63,231 nt of DNA from Clostridium sp. GTDB taxonomy: Bacteria > Bacillota > Clostridia > Clostridiales > Clostridiaceae. Shown here one piece after another: positions 8,979-18,036 of this stretch. A model generated the notes under the pieces. It saw only the letters and a list, made by a program, of their open reading frames with translations. It did not search any database and was not told where the DNA came from. The translations under genes were made by a program, and so were the position numbers. Position 1 is the stretch's first letter. Each line of letters starts with the position of its first letter. The stretch is from the NCBI RefSeq assembly GCF_016650035.1, contig NZ_JAENWM010000012.1, forward strand, positions 1 through 63,231, written 5' to 3'.

Positions 8979-10472
8979 ATGGACAACATTTTAGAAATTA
9001 TTAAAAATGGGCAACTAACTTATGAGCAAAAGGTACTTACTCTTGCGAGAGCAGCGGAAAACAGCATAGACGTTCTAGACATTAGTAAGGAGACTCAGGA
9101 ACTTCGTGATGAGGGTATAATTTGTGATCTTTTTGAAGGCCATGCACCATATAGGCCTAGATATATAGTACCTGATTACGAAAAATTTATGAAAAATGGA
9201 AGCGAATTTTTAGGACTTACGGCGCCCGTGGATATTTGGGAGGCTACAAATAGTTTGTTGATTTTGTACAGACATGTACCATCAATTACTTCATTTCCAG
9301 TATATATAGGAAATATTGATACTCTTTTGGATCCTTTTATAATAAATGAAGAAGAGGCTTTTCATGCGATAAAATTATTTTTAACACATATAGATAGAAC
9401 CATAACAGATTCCTTTTGTCATGCTAATATAGGACCAAATGACAGTAAGGCAGGGAGATTAATACTAAGAGCGGAAAGAGAACTGCAAAATGCAATTCCT
9501 AACCTAACTTTAAAATATAGTACGTCTACACCAGATGATTTTGCTATTGATGCAATTAATACTGCTTTAATAACTGCAAAACCAAGTTTTGCCAATCATG
9601 AAATGTTTACTGACGAGTTTGATGGAAATTATGCTATAGCAAGTTGTTATAATGGACTTACTATAGGTGGTGGAAGTTATACGTTATCTAGACTGAATTT
9701 AGCTGGACTTAGCGTAAAAACAGAAAATGAAGATGAATTTATAAATGTCATTTTACCGGATGCAGTAGAGAAAATGGCGGGTTATATGAAGGAGAGAATC
9801 AGATTTATAGTGGAGGAAAGCGGGTTCTTTGAGACGAATTTCCTAGTAAAAGAGGGGTTAATTAGTAAAGGTAATTTCACGGGTATGTTTGGTATGTTTG
9901 GACTTGCTGAATGTGTGAATCATTTTATTGATGCATCAAAAGTAGAAAATAGATTTGGGCATAGCGAGGTAGCAAATAATTTAGGCTATAGAATTATTGA
10001 AAAATTAGAAACAGAGGTTAATAAATATAATGATCCTAACTGTAGTGTATTTGAAGGAAAATATTTATTACATGCTCAAGTGGGAATTGATTCTGATATG
10101 GGAATAAGCCCAGGATGTAGAATTCCAATTGGGGATGAACCTGAACTTTTACAGCATATAGTAGAGGCAGCTAAATTTCATAAATTCTTTCCTTCAGGAA
10201 TAGGCGATATATTTAATTTTGATAGCACTGTTAAAGCTAATCCGCGTTATGTGTTAGATATTATTAAAGGTGCTTTCAAACAGAAAATGAGATATTTTTC
10301 AGCATATTCTACTGATTGTGACGTAATAAGAATTACTGGATATCTTGTTAAAAGATCAGAGATGGAAAAATTACAAAAGGGAGAGCAGGTATTACAGGAT
10401 ACAGTAGCACTAGGACTTGGGGCAGCTCTAAATCAAAGGGTACTAGACAGAAAGATAAGAAAAAATGATTAA
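8979..10472 (+). CDS. yjjI: YjjI-family glycyl radical enzyme
   Basis: About 497 residues from the ATG at 8979, which has GGTG seven bases upstream; an in-frame ATG at 8964 is less well placed. It matches the E. coli YjjI family in size and pattern. The glycyl-radical loop near the C-terminus reads DVIRITGYLVKR, with the radical Gly at about residue 454, and a candidate active-site Cys lies in ASCYNGLTIGGGS (about residue 223). It lacks the adjacent Cys pair of pyruvate formate-lyase. The reaction is not established to my knowledge. The downstream gene, overlapping by eight bases, encodes the activase. The radical makes it oxygen-sensitive, fitting an anaerobe. Confidence 0.85.
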   Translation: MDNILEIIKNGQLTYEQKVLTLARAAENSIDVLDISKETQELRDEGIICDLFEGHAPYRPRYIVPDYEKFMKNGSEFLGLTAPVDIWEATNSLLILYRHVPSITSFPVYIGNIDTLLDPFIINEEEAFHAIKLFLTHIDRTITDSFCHANIGPNDSKAGRLILRAERELQNAIPNLTLKYSTSTPDDFAIDAINTALITAKPSFANHEMFTDEFDGNYAIASCYNGLTIGGGSYTLSRLNLAGLSVKTENEDEFINVILPDAVEKMAGYMKERIRFIVEESGFFETNFLVKEGLISKGNFTGMFGMFGLAECVNHFIDASKVENRFGHSEVANNLGYRIIEKLETEVNKYNDPNCSVFEGKYLLHAQVGIDSDMGISPGCRIPIGDEPELLQHIVEAAKFHKFFPSGIGDIFNFDSTVKANPRYVLDIIKGAFKQKMRYFSAYSTDCDVIRITGYLVKRSEMEKLQKGEQVLQDTVALGLGAALNQRVLDRKIRKND

Positions 10473-11301
10473 GGGACTAGTAAACCGAATTATACCTTTT
10501 AGCTCTGTGGATGGGCCAGGTAATAGGACAGCTATATTTTTACAAGGGTGCAATTTTAACTGCTCTTATTGTCATAACCCAGAGACTATAAATGTTTGTA
10601 ATAGTTGCGGTGAGTGTTTAAGTGTTTGCCATTATGATGCTCTTAAAATTAAAGCTAATAACATTGTGTGGAACCCCAAGGCCTGTAGCACGTGTGATGA
10701 ATGTTTAAAAATTTGCAAAAGAAACAGTTCCCCTAAAGCACTTAATATGACTGTAGACGAAGTTATCGGTGAAATAGACAAGAATAAATCTTTTATATCT
10801 GGAATTACAGTTTCAGGTGGAGAGTGCACCCTCCAAAGTGAGTTTTTAACAGATTTATTTAAGAAAGTTAGAAAAATGAATTTAACATGTTTTATAGATA
10901 CTAATGGGTCGGTACCATTATGGGAACATAAGGAACTAGTGGATGTTATGGATATGGCAATGGTGGATATAAAATCCTATAATAACGAGGAGCACAAGAA
11001 ACTTACGGGCATGGGAAATGATACTGTAATAGAAAATGTAAAATATTTAGCTAAGTTAAATAAAATTTATGAAATTAGAACGGTTATTGTACCAGAAATT
11101 CTAGACAACTATAATAATGTAGATGAAATTAGCAAACTTATGGTGAGCTTAAATCCCGATATAAGATATAAACTTATAAAATATAGGCAGATTGGTGTAC
11201 GAACTGATAAAATAAATAGTTATACACCTAAGGATGAAACCATGAAGGAACTGGTGAAGATAGCGGAGAATAATGGTTGTAGAAATGTGGTTATAGTATG
11301 A
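10465..11301 (+). CDS. yjjW: Glycyl radical enzyme activase, YjjW-like radical SAM protein
   Basis: 278 residues. The radical-SAM cluster is in LQGCNFNCSYCHNPET (CxxxCxxC), followed at once by a ferredoxin-like insert with two [4Fe-4S] motifs (CNSCGECLSVC and CSTCDECLKIC), then the SAM-binding TVSGGECTLQ. This is the layout of glycyl radical activases with an extra cluster domain, and it generates the glycyl radical on its partner using S-adenosylmethionine. Overlap with yjjI implies translational coupling. VDGPGNRTAIFLQGC is typical of the family. A terminator follows. Confidence 0.9.
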   Translation: MIKGLVNRIIPFSSVDGPGNRTAIFLQGCNFNCSYCHNPETINVCNSCGECLSVCHYDALKIKANNIVWNPKACSTCDECLKICKRNSSPKALNMTVDEVIGEIDKNKSFISGITVSGGECTLQSEFLTDLFKKVRKMNLTCFIDTNGSVPLWEHKELVDVMDMAMVDIKSYNNEEHKKLTGMGNDTVIENVKYLAKLNKIYEIRTVIVPEILDNYNNVDEISKLMVSLNPDIRYKLIKYRQIGVRTDKINSYTPKDETMKELVKIAENNGCRNVVIV

Positions 11302-11312
11302 TTATATAAACT

Positions 11313-11340
11313 AAAAAACCTCACAAAATGTGAGGTTTTT
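11313..11340 (+). terminator. Terminator of yjjI-yjjW
   Basis: AAACCTCACA pairs with TGTGAGGTTT around AAA and ends in a T run. Confidence 0.9.
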
Positions 11341-11460
11341 ACTTTGTAGATTTCCTGTAAGTTATATGATAATATAGTTATAATATGTTATTTAAAATTT
11401 GTATTTTATTTAGAGATAACTGGGAATACTATAAATTTATAAAGAAAGAAGGGTATTTTA

Positions 11461-13260
11461 ATGAATGAAGTTCAAAAGCTTAAGACTAGAGATGAGATAG
11501 AAAGTACGTTTAAGTGGAAAGTTGATAAAATGTATACAAATTCTGCATCATGGGAAGAGGATTTTAAAATATTAAAACTCAAAGCTCCAAAAATGGAAAG
11601 TTTTTCAGGGAAACTTGGAAAGGCTGAAGATTTATTATCATTTTTAGAAAGCAGTGTAGAAATTGAAAGAATTCTAGATAAACTACTTGTATATGCACAT
11701 TTGAGAGCGGATGAGGATACAGCTAAGGCAGAGTTCCAAGTCCTTAAAAATAAGATCGATTCTTACGCAGCAGAGTTTTCTAGTATCACGGCATTCTTCG
11801 TTCCTGAATTATTAGCATTAAAAGATGGGGCTGTAGATGATGCGATTAAAAGACTTCCAGGACTTAAGCTATATGAGTTCTATTTAAAAGATATTTTAGA
11901 GCAAAAACCTCATATCTTAAGTGTAGAGGGAGAAAAACTTTTAGCTTCTGTTAGCGACTGTTTAAATGCACCAGGAAATATATTTGGAATGCTTACAAAC
12001 GCAGATATGACATTTCCAAGTATAAAGGATGAAAGTGGTAATGAGATTGAATTAACAGAAGGAAATTACAGCAGTTTTATAAAATCAAAGGATAGAAGAG
12101 TAAGAAAAGATGCTTTTGAAGCATTATTTAAGACTTATAATGGGTTTAGAAATACTTTAACAACTTCATTAACATCTTCAATTAAGAATTTTATATTTAA
12201 TGCAAAAACAAGGAATTATTCCTGTGCATTAGAAAGTTCACTTAAACCGAATAATATTCCACTAGAGGTTTATAGTAATGTTGTGGATACTATAAATAAC
12301 AACTTATCCTCTCTTCATAAATATGTAAGCCTTAAGAAGAAACTGCTAGGCCTTGATGAAATTCATATGTATGATTTATACGTGCCAATGGTGGATGCGG
12401 GGGAAGACCATATTGAGTATGCGGATGGTGTTAAAATTGTATTAGATGGTATAAAACCACTAGGCAAAGAATATTTAGATATATTTAAAGAGGGAATTAG
12501 TGAAGGTTGGGTAGACGTATTTGAGAATAGGGGTAAACGAACAGGGGCTTATTCCTGGGGATGTTATGATAGCATGCCATATGTACTCCTAAATTATAAT
12601 TATAAGTTGAATGATGTATCTACTCTTGCTCATGAAATGGGGCATTCCATTCATTCTTATTACTCAAAGAAGAATCAACCATATATATATTCGCATTATG
12701 AACTATTTTGTGCAGAAGTAGCATCCATAACTAATGAATGTTTATTAATAGATTATTTAATTAAAAATGAGACAGATAAGAAGAAAAGGTTGTTCTTAAT
12801 AAACCAGCAATTAGAGGGTATAAGGACTACAGTGTTTAGACAATGTATGTTTGCAGAGTTTGAAAAAGTAACTCATGAAAATATAGAAGAGGGTAATCCA
12901 TTATCACCAGAGGATTTATGTAAAATATATCACGATCTAAATGTAAAGTATTTTGGACCGGAAATGGTGGTAGATGAGGGAATAGACATGGAATGGTCTA
13001 GGATACCTCACTTTTATAATGATTTTTATGTGTATCAATATACTACAGGTTTTGCAGCAGCTAATTCTTTCAGTAAAATGATTGTTTGTGAGGGCGAAAG
13101 TGCTGTAGAAAGATATAAGGGATTCCTAAAAAGTGGTGGAAGTGACTATCCAATAAATTTACTTAAAAAGGCAGGGGTAGATATGTCGACTCCGAAACCT
13201 TTGGAGGATACTATAAGAAGATTTGATGAATTACTAGCGATGCTCGAGAAAGAGATATAA
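11461..13260 (+). CDS. pepF: Oligoendopeptidase F (M3B metallopeptidase)
   Basis: 599 residues, the normal PepF length. The zinc site HEMGHSIHSYYS places H391, E392 and H395, and the third ligand Glu lies in HYELFCAEVASITNE about 25 residues later. The N-terminal half is the helical OligoF domain, and the substrate-channel motif SRIPHFYNDFYVYQYTTG sits near residue 520. It cleaves short peptides in the cytoplasm. It has its own AAGAAGG ribosome site and no operon partner. A second, divergent M3 peptidase lies at 60213-61985. Confidence 0.92.
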   Translation: MNEVQKLKTRDEIESTFKWKVDKMYTNSASWEEDFKILKLKAPKMESFSGKLGKAEDLLSFLESSVEIERILDKLLVYAHLRADEDTAKAEFQVLKNKIDSYAAEFSSITAFFVPELLALKDGAVDDAIKRLPGLKLYEFYLKDILEQKPHILSVEGEKLLASVSDCLNAPGNIFGMLTNADMTFPSIKDESGNEIELTEGNYSSFIKSKDRRVRKDAFEALFKTYNGFRNTLTTSLTSSIKNFIFNAKTRNYSCALESSLKPNNIPLEVYSNVVDTINNNLSSLHKYVSLKKKLLGLDEIHMYDLYVPMVDAGEDHIEYADGVKIVLDGIKPLGKEYLDIFKEGISEGWVDVFENRGKRTGAYSWGCYDSMPYVLLNYNYKLNDVSTLAHEMGHSIHSYYSKKNQPYIYSHYELFCAEVASITNECLLIDYLIKNETDKKKRLFLINQQLEGIRTTVFRQCMFAEFEKVTHENIEEGNPLSPEDLCKIYHDLNVKYFGPEMVVDEGIDMEWSRIPHFYNDFYVYQYTTGFAAANSFSKMIVCEGESAVERYKGFLKSGGSDYPINLLKKAGVDMSTPKPLEDTIRRFDELLAMLEKEI

Positions 13261-13263
13261 GAT

Positions 13264-13553
13264 AGTATGAAATATCTTCTGCGTGCCTTGCAATAAGAAC
13301 TCTACACAAGAAATTCAATTAAGAAATTCTAATCTTTTGCAAATATAAAATACCCTAACTCTCACACTCAGCATCCTGCTTCGGGTTCGCTAGCCACCTC
13401 TGGGTAGTTCCCTGGGGGGCATAACAATTATTAATTGTTATGTGTCCTGGAAGGCTTACGGCAATTTTACATTTGCAAAAGAAGAATTTCTAAATCAAAT
13501 TTGATAGTGTTATCGTTTCTAATTGCAAGTCACTTCGGAGAAAATTCATACTT
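13264..13553. repeat. Inverted-repeat element (copy A), interrupted by a second element
   Basis: The left arm begins AGTATGAAATATCTTCTGCG. The right arm, read on the opposite strand, begins AAGTATGAATTTTCTCCG; both share CTTGCAAT followed by AGAA. A related copy lies at 42227-42340, where the arms are continuous. In copy A the middle is split by the insert at 13334-13481. There is no ORF, so it behaves like a MITE-like or other small mobile hairpin element. Confidence 0.65.
13334..13481. repeat. 148-bp GC-rich element with terminal inverted repeats, nested in copy A
   Basis: It is bounded by CTTTTGCAAATATAAAAT and, inverted, CTTTTGCAAATGTAAAAT (17 of 18 identical). The interior is strikingly GC-rich for this genome and contains a perfect hairpin CATAACAATT-att-AATTGTTATG at 13420-13442, preceded by a run of six G. 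No ORF is visible. The adjacent sequences GAAATTCTAA and GAATTTCTAA on either side may be remnants of the target. It is probably a non-autonomous mobile element or a mobile structured RNA. Confidence 0.6.
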
Positions 13554-13672
13554 GCTATTTAGATAATATATTAAGCAGACGTCTGACATAATAAATGGAA
13601 TGATTAAAAAATAGAATATTGTATAAGAGTCGGTGCGGAAATTTTGCTGACGGCGATCTGTGTATAGTGAAA

Positions 13673-13707
13673 AAAATTGACTTACCTCAAAAGGGTAAGT
13701 CAATTTT
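13673..13707. terminator. Terminator downstream of the ACT-domain gene
   Basis: AAAATTGACTTACC pairs with GGGTAAGTCAATTTT, with A/T runs on both sides. It serves the minus-strand gene ending at 13717. The stretch 13554-13672 shows nothing recognisable. Confidence 0.85.
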
Positions 13708-13716
13708 AAATTTTAA

Positions 13717-14106
13717 TTAAGTTATTATTTCATAATTTTCTTTTGTTAATACATTTATTGTATTGACAATATCATTATCTTTGACAAGTATATAATCTGT
13801 ATCATATGTAGAAATAGCAAATATACTTATTCCGTTTTGGGCTAGTAGTGTACTGATTGAGGAAAGTATTCCAATTAACGAAAAGTCTAATGGTCCTTCG
13901 ATTTTTAGTGTTCTCCAATCTCTTTCACACTTTATGTTACTGGGTATGCTATCTTGGGAGCATACAATTGATAATTCATCTAATGTTTTTGTAATAGAAT
14001 AAAAGCTACTATTTTTTGCCCATTCAGGAATCAATTCAGTTTTATCTAATCTGCAAACTCCAAATCTTTCTGTTAATAATTTCATTGTTAATATTTTTTC
14101 TGTCAT
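13717..14106 (-). CDS. ACT domain-containing protein
   Basis: 129 residues with two ACT-like halves. The second carries the typical GPLDFSLIGILSSISTLLAQNGISIFAISTYDTDYILVK pattern (broken here as GPLDFSLIGILSSIS and NGISIFAISTYDTDYILV), which resembles the ACT_7/CASTOR-type group of small amino-acid-binding regulators. Ligand and target are unknown. GAGAGGATG lies upstream of the ATG. It stands alone, divergent from the DUF2089 cluster. Confidence 0.75.
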   Translation of the reverse strand: MTEKILTMKLLTERFGVCRLDKTELIPEWAKNSSFYSITKTLDELSIVCSQDSIPSNIKCERDWRTLKIEGPLDFSLIGILSSISTLLAQNGISIFAISTYDTDYILVKDNDIVNTINVLTKENYEIIT

Positions 14107-14355
14107 AATTTTTTTTCATCCTCTCTTTTATGAGTAGTTAAAATACTCATTTATTTATCGACTCTATTTAAGATAGTTAATATTTAATTTATTATAGATA
14201 CTTATATTATAACATTCATACAAATTAATTAAAATATCCTTCAGGTATTTATTTGCAAGCATAATATCTTTGACTTTAACAATATTAAAGACTATACTTA
14301 ATATTATTAAGAAATATATTGTATTTTTTATAAATAAAATTGTGGAGTGATGATA

Positions 14356-14655
14356 ATGCCAATAGATGTAGTACCAGATTGGTTGACTACTTTAGATGAT
14401 GAAGATGTTAGTTTTATTAAGAAATTTATAATATCCTCAGGGTCATTAAAAGAAATTGCAGGTATTTATGGGGTTACTTACCCTACGGTACGACTTAGAT
14501 TAGATAGGGTAATTCAAAAGATACAAATAGCAGAGGATACTACAAATGAGCCTTATGTTTCGTTAATAAAGAAATTGGCACTAAATGAAAAATTAGATTT
14601 CGATACTGCTAAAATTTTAATTTCGGAATACAAAAAAACAAAGAAGGGGGATTGA
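14356..14655 (+). CDS. DUF2089 family protein with helix-turn-helix
   Basis: About 100 residues from the ATG at 14356, eight bases after GGAG; GTG at 14347 and ATG at 14350 are also in frame. It starts PIDVVPDWLTTLDDEDVSFI and continues with a sigma-like helix-turn-helix (GSLKEIAGIYGVTYPTVRLR). Members are small putative DNA-binding proteins, often next to membrane genes. Its stop overlaps the next start, so the two are probably translated together. It likely controls its own cluster, which is inferred from the layout. Confidence 0.75.
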   Translation: MPIDVVPDWLTTLDDEDVSFIKKFIISSGSLKEIAGIYGVTYPTVRLRLDRVIQKIQIAEDTTNEPYVSLIKKLALNEKLDFDTAKILISEYKKTKKGD

Positions 14656-14963
14656 TTGAAATTAAAAGTCTAATTATAATTTTAATAGGGACTGTCATAC
14701 TACAAATATTTTTATCAAAACGAAAGAATAAGTGGTTTGGTTTAATATTGCCAATAATTAATATTATTTATTCTATTATGGCAGTTTTAGGTTTGGCTGC
14801 TTTTTTAGGTCAACCAATTGGTGAAATTATTATGCAATTGATTATGGTATTCTTAGCAAGTAATATTTCAACAGTTATTTTAATAGCTATATATTTTGCT
14901 TGTCGTGAAAAATTTAAAAAGAAAAAAGAAATTGATAAAATGAATATTCAAGATTTGGAATGA
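14652..14963 (+). CDS. Small membrane protein of the DUF2089 cluster
   Basis: 103 residues with three predicted membrane helices (about 4-18, 26-50 and 57-85) and a Lys-rich cytoplasmic end (CREKFKKKKEIDKMN). It starts at TTG overlapping the TGA of the DUF2089 gene (TTGA), just after AGGGGG; the spacing is short, so the exact start is uncertain. The combination of a DUF2089-type regulator and a small membrane protein recurs in Firmicutes, but the function is unknown. Confidence 0.65.
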   Translation: MIEIKSLIIILIGTVILQIFLSKRKNKWFGLILPIINIIYSIMAVLGLAAFLGQPIGEIIMQLIMVFLASNISTVILIAIYFACREKFKKKKEIDKMNIQDLE

Positions 14964-15014
14964 TTTTTTTGTATACCAAAGAAATACTTGATTTTGACTT
15001 AGGGGGAATTTGAA

Positions 15015-15335
15015 TTGAAGAAAAAAAAGATTATTCATTGTGAAAAGTGTTGTGGGGAAATTACTGATATTGATGATTTAGTTGTAACAAATAATTTTTT
15101 ATCTATAGTTCCATATCATGAAGAATGCTTTTCGAAGGAGGTAAAGGGGTTATCTTCAATATTTGTAGGAAACACACCAATAAATGGAACTATGAGCAAT
15201 GTAAGTACAATATTAGCAGTAATATTTGGTGTTATTGTATTATTCATTCAAGAACTTCGTTACATATCAGTTGTATCATTGTTGTTTTTATGTATAAGAG
15301 TCTATTCGTGGTTTCAATATGAGCGTCATTTATAA
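15015..15335 (+). CDS. Zinc-ribbon-like N-terminus plus two membrane helices, hypothetical
   Basis: 106 residues from a TTG with TTAGGGGGAAT upstream. The first 35 residues contain HCEKCCGEI and later YHEECF, a Cys/His set that could bind zinc. Two hydrophobic helices follow (about 65-82 and 85-97). It is the third gene of the DUF2089 cluster and is followed by a terminator. No named family is recognised. Confidence 0.6.
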   Translation: MKKKKIIHCEKCCGEITDIDDLVVTNNFLSIVPYHEECFSKEVKGLSSIFVGNTPINGTMSNVSTILAVIFGVIVLFIQELRYISVVSLLFLCIRVYSWFQYERHL

Positions 15336-15377
15336 TATAGTATAGGGGTAGTTTATATAAAACATGCACAAAAATAT

Positions 15378-15407
15378 AAAAGGCACATGGAATTTTATGT
15401 GCCTTTT
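15378..15407. terminator. Terminator between the DUF2089 cluster and lplA
   Basis: AAAAGGCACAT pairs with ATGTGCCTTTT. Two converging units end here. Confidence 0.85.
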
Positions 15408-15454
15408 ATGTTTTGTAGAAAACATCTTAATCTATAACCATTAGTTTAAGATGT

Positions 15455-16435
15455 TTAAAACATACAGCTTAAAATATCATTGATATTTGCATTTGAAAAA
15501 TAATCTGAGATATCAAAGGTCGAAAGTACTTTTTTTACCTCAGACTCTACGTGATTTACACCTATAAGTTTTTGTTCTATATCTGTCACATCTAGCTTGC
15601 TAAAGAAATCACCATAGAGCTTAATATTTTTTATTATTCCATGATTTACTTCCATATTACATTCAACAGTTCCAAATGGAAATTTATTTTCATTTATGAA
15701 ATTATATTTTGGCGAATTACCAAAATTCCATTCCCAAGTGGAATATTTTTCTTCGCGAAGCTTATTTATATTACATAAATCATAGTCATTAAATTCATAT
15801 AAGGAAGCTGAACTATCTTCTGTAATAACATAGCTCATAATTAAGGCTTCAAAATCCATGATAGATAGAGGCTCCTTTAAGTGTGAACTTATATTGGTTA
15901 CCCTGCTTATTACGGATTTAATGCTCTTATCTTGAAATTTTAGTGGTTTAGCTTGTAATGCTTTTGATAAATTCGATATATCTGATGAGAAAAGTAGGGT
16001 GCCGTGATGGAGAACTCTGTTTTTGTAATTATATTGAGCATTGCCTGAAAATTTTTTACCTTCGATAGTTAGATCGTTTCGACCACTAAATTCTGCATTT
16101 ACGTTAAGTAACTTTAAAACATTTAGAATTGGCAAGGTGAATTTACTAAAATTATTAAAATTTTCGTCACTGTTATTTTTGATGAAAGTGAAGTTTAAAT
16201 TGCCTAAATCGTGAAAAACAGTGCCTCCACCAGATAATCTTCTTACTACGGGGATATTATTTGCTTGTATGTATTCCAGGTTGATTTCTGATAGAGTGTT
16301 TTGATTTTTCCCGACTATTATGGCTGGCTCATTACGCCACAGCATAAAGCAATCCTCTTTAAATTCCTTTAGTATATATTCTTCTACAGCCATATTAAAA
16401 TAGGGATTTACATTTGTATTATTTATAATAATCAT
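15455..16435 (-). CDS. lplA: Lipoate-protein ligase A
   Basis: 326 residues, matching two-domain LplA. The catalytic domain shows NPYFNMAVEEYIL, MLWRNEPAIIVGKNQNT, VRRLSGGGTVFHDLGNLNF, the lipoyl-AMP Lys in GKKFSGNAQ, and HHGTLLFSSD. The C-terminal accessory domain is present. It activates free lipoate with ATP and attaches it to target Lys residues. It is divergent from the glycine cleavage operon, whose GcvH needs lipoylation, so GcvH is the likely target; no lipA/lipB is seen here, suggesting reliance on scavenged lipoate. AGAGGCCTCC is the ribosome region on the minus strand. Confidence 0.92.
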   Translation of the reverse strand: MIIINNTNVNPYFNMAVEEYILKEFKEDCFMLWRNEPAIIVGKNQNTLSEINLEYIQANNIPVVRRLSGGGTVFHDLGNLNFTFIKNNSDENFNNFSKFTLPILNVLKLLNVNAEFSGRNDLTIEGKKFSGNAQYNYKNRVLHHGTLLFSSDISNLSKALQAKPLKFQDKSIKSVISRVTNISSHLKEPLSIMDFEALIMSYVITEDSSASLYEFNDYDLCNINKLREEKYSTWEWNFGNSPKYNFINENKFPFGTVECNMEVNHGIIKNIKLYGDFFSKLDVTDIEQKLIGVNHVESEVKKVLSTFDISDYFSNANINDILSCMF

Positions 16436-16574
16436 GAGAGGCCTCCTTGTTATGATTGATTCAAAAATATAAAATAAAATGTATAATAATTGAATTATAT
16501 CTGAAAAGCTAAAATTATGAAAGATAAAAATTTTAGAGTTAGTATAAAAAACTTTGTATATTATATATCAATTA

Positions 16575-16603
16575 TTGAAAACCTTTAAACAATGTAGTAC
16601 AAT
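16575..16603 (+). promoter_or_regulatory. Promoter of the glycine cleavage operon
   Basis: TTGAAA (16575-16580), a 17-base spacer and TACAAT (16598-16603), upstream of the glycine riboswitch. Confidence 0.6.
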
Positions 16604-16641
16604 GTAATTAGAATATAACTACGTATAATTATATATTATTC

Positions 16642-16822
16642 AGGTGATAATATCGAGAGATATCTATTCAGGGATAGCCGAAGAAGAAATATAGAGAATA
16701 GTCAGTTTTCTATAGAAACTTTCAGGCAAACATATCGATATTTGATGAAACTCTGGAGAGACCAATTGTGGTCACCGTAGGAGCAATACTTGTAAAGTAG
16801 AAACTCTCAGGTAAACATACAG
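16642..16822 (+). ncRNA. Tandem glycine riboswitch
   Basis: Two glycine aptamers in series. The first contains GGGATAGCCGAAGAAG and ends ACTTTCAGGCAAAC; the second contains CTCTGGAGAGACC, CACCGTAGGAGCAA and ACTCTCAGGTAAAC. These are the conserved core elements of the gcvT motif. It is followed by an intrinsic terminator, so glycine binding most likely prevents termination and switches the gcv operon on, as in other Firmicutes. Confidence 0.95.
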
Positions 16823-16823
16823 G

Positions 16824-16869
16824 GATATAATGGCATGATTTTATTATCATGCCATTATATCTCTTTTTT
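16824..16869 (+). terminator. Riboswitch-controlled terminator
   Basis: GATATAATGGCATGAT pairs with ATCATGCCATTATATC, then a T run. It directly follows the second glycine aptamer and acts as its expression platform. Confidence 0.92.
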
Positions 16870-16911
16870 TATATTTTAGATTAATATTACAAGAATGGGA
16901 GGGAAAGTATA

Positions 16912-18018
16912 TTGGAAAATTTAAAGAAAACACATTTACACAATACTTACAAACAATATGGTGGTAAACTAGTTGAATTTGGTGGATGGGAAATGCCAAT
17001 ACAGTTTGAAGGGATAATTAGTGAACATGAAGCTGTTAGACGTGATGCTGGACTTTTCGATGTTTCGCATATGGGGGAAGTTGATATAAAAGGTTCAGAG
17101 GCTTTCGAATTTGTACAGAATTTAGTTACAAATGATATAGCGGTACTTAAAAATAATCAAATACTATATACTTTTATGTGCTATTCAAATGGAGGAGTAG
17201 TTGATGACCTTTTAGTTTATAAATATTCTGAGGAACATTATTACCTTGTAATAAACGCTGGTAATATAGAAAAAGACGTTAAGTGGATGATTGATAATAA
17301 GGGAGCATATAATGTAGAAATTATTAATAATTCTGATGAAGTTTCTGAAATTGCTATTCAAGGACCTAAGGCACAAAAGATACTTCAAAAGATAACGGAT
17401 TTAGATTTAAATGAAATTAAGTTTTTCTATTTTAAAAGAGATGTTTTGGTAGATGGCGTGAAATGTCTTATTTCTAGGACTGGATATACAGGCGAGGATG
17501 GATTTGAAATATATACTTCGAATGGACAAATAGAAAAGTTATGGCATAAACTGCTTAACATAGGAGAGGAAGATGGACTTAAGCCTACGGGTCTTGGATG
17601 TAGAGATACTTTAAGATTTGAAGCAGCACTACCTCTATATGGCAATGAATTATCACAGGATATTACGCCACTTGAAGCGGGACTTGGATATTTTGTAAAG
17701 CTTCAGAAACTCAATTTTATAGGAAAAGAAGCTCTCTTAAAGCAAAAAGAAGAAGGACTAAAAAGGAAATCAGTAGGTTTTGAAATGAAGGAAAGAGGAA
17801 TTCCAAGACATGGATATGAGGTTACCTCGCAAGGAGAAAAAAATGGAGTGGTAACAACCGGATATTTATCACCTACATTAAAGAAAAATATAGGGCTTGC
17901 ACTAATAGATGCTAAATATTCTGAGTTGGGTACAGAAATAGAAATTGTAATTAGAAATAAACCAGTAAAAGCAGAAGTAATAAGTAAAAAGTTCTATAAA
18001 AAAAATTATAATAAATAA
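16912..18018 (+). CDS. gcvT: Glycine cleavage system T protein (aminomethyltransferase)
   Basis: 368 residues, standard length. It transfers the methylene unit from aminomethyl-lipoyl GcvH to tetrahydrofolate, releasing ammonia. Family motifs seen are [45 protein letters not shown], the substrate-binding region [18 protein letters not shown] and the C-terminal barrel ([16 protein letters not shown]). It starts at TTG with GGGAGGG nine bases upstream; no ATG is suitable. First gene of the gcv operon. Confidence 0.95.
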   Translation: MENLKKTHLHNTYKQYGGKLVEFGGWEMPIQFEGIISEHEAVRRDAGLFDVSHMGEVDIKGSEAFEFVQNLVTNDIAVLKNNQILYTFMCYSNGGVVDDLLVYKYSEEHYYLVINAGNIEKDVKWMIDNKGAYNVEIINNSDEVSEIAIQGPKAQKILQKITDLDLNEIKFFYFKRDVLVDGVKCLISRTGYTGEDGFEIYTSNGQIEKLWHKLLNIGEEDGLKPTGLGCRDTLRFEAALPLYGNELSQDITPLEAGLGYFVKLQKLNFIGKEALLKQKEEGLKRKSVGFEMKERGIPRHGYEVTSQGEKNGVVTTGYLSPTLKKNIGLALIDAKYSELGTEIEIVIRNKPVKAEVISKKFYKKNYNK

Positions 18019-18036
18019 AAATTAGGAGGAATTTAA

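Noticed and set aside
13380-13405. tRNA-like GGGTTCG stretch in the GC-rich nested element
   Set aside because: No cloverleaf can be drawn around it and no anticodon arm or CCA-end context is present.
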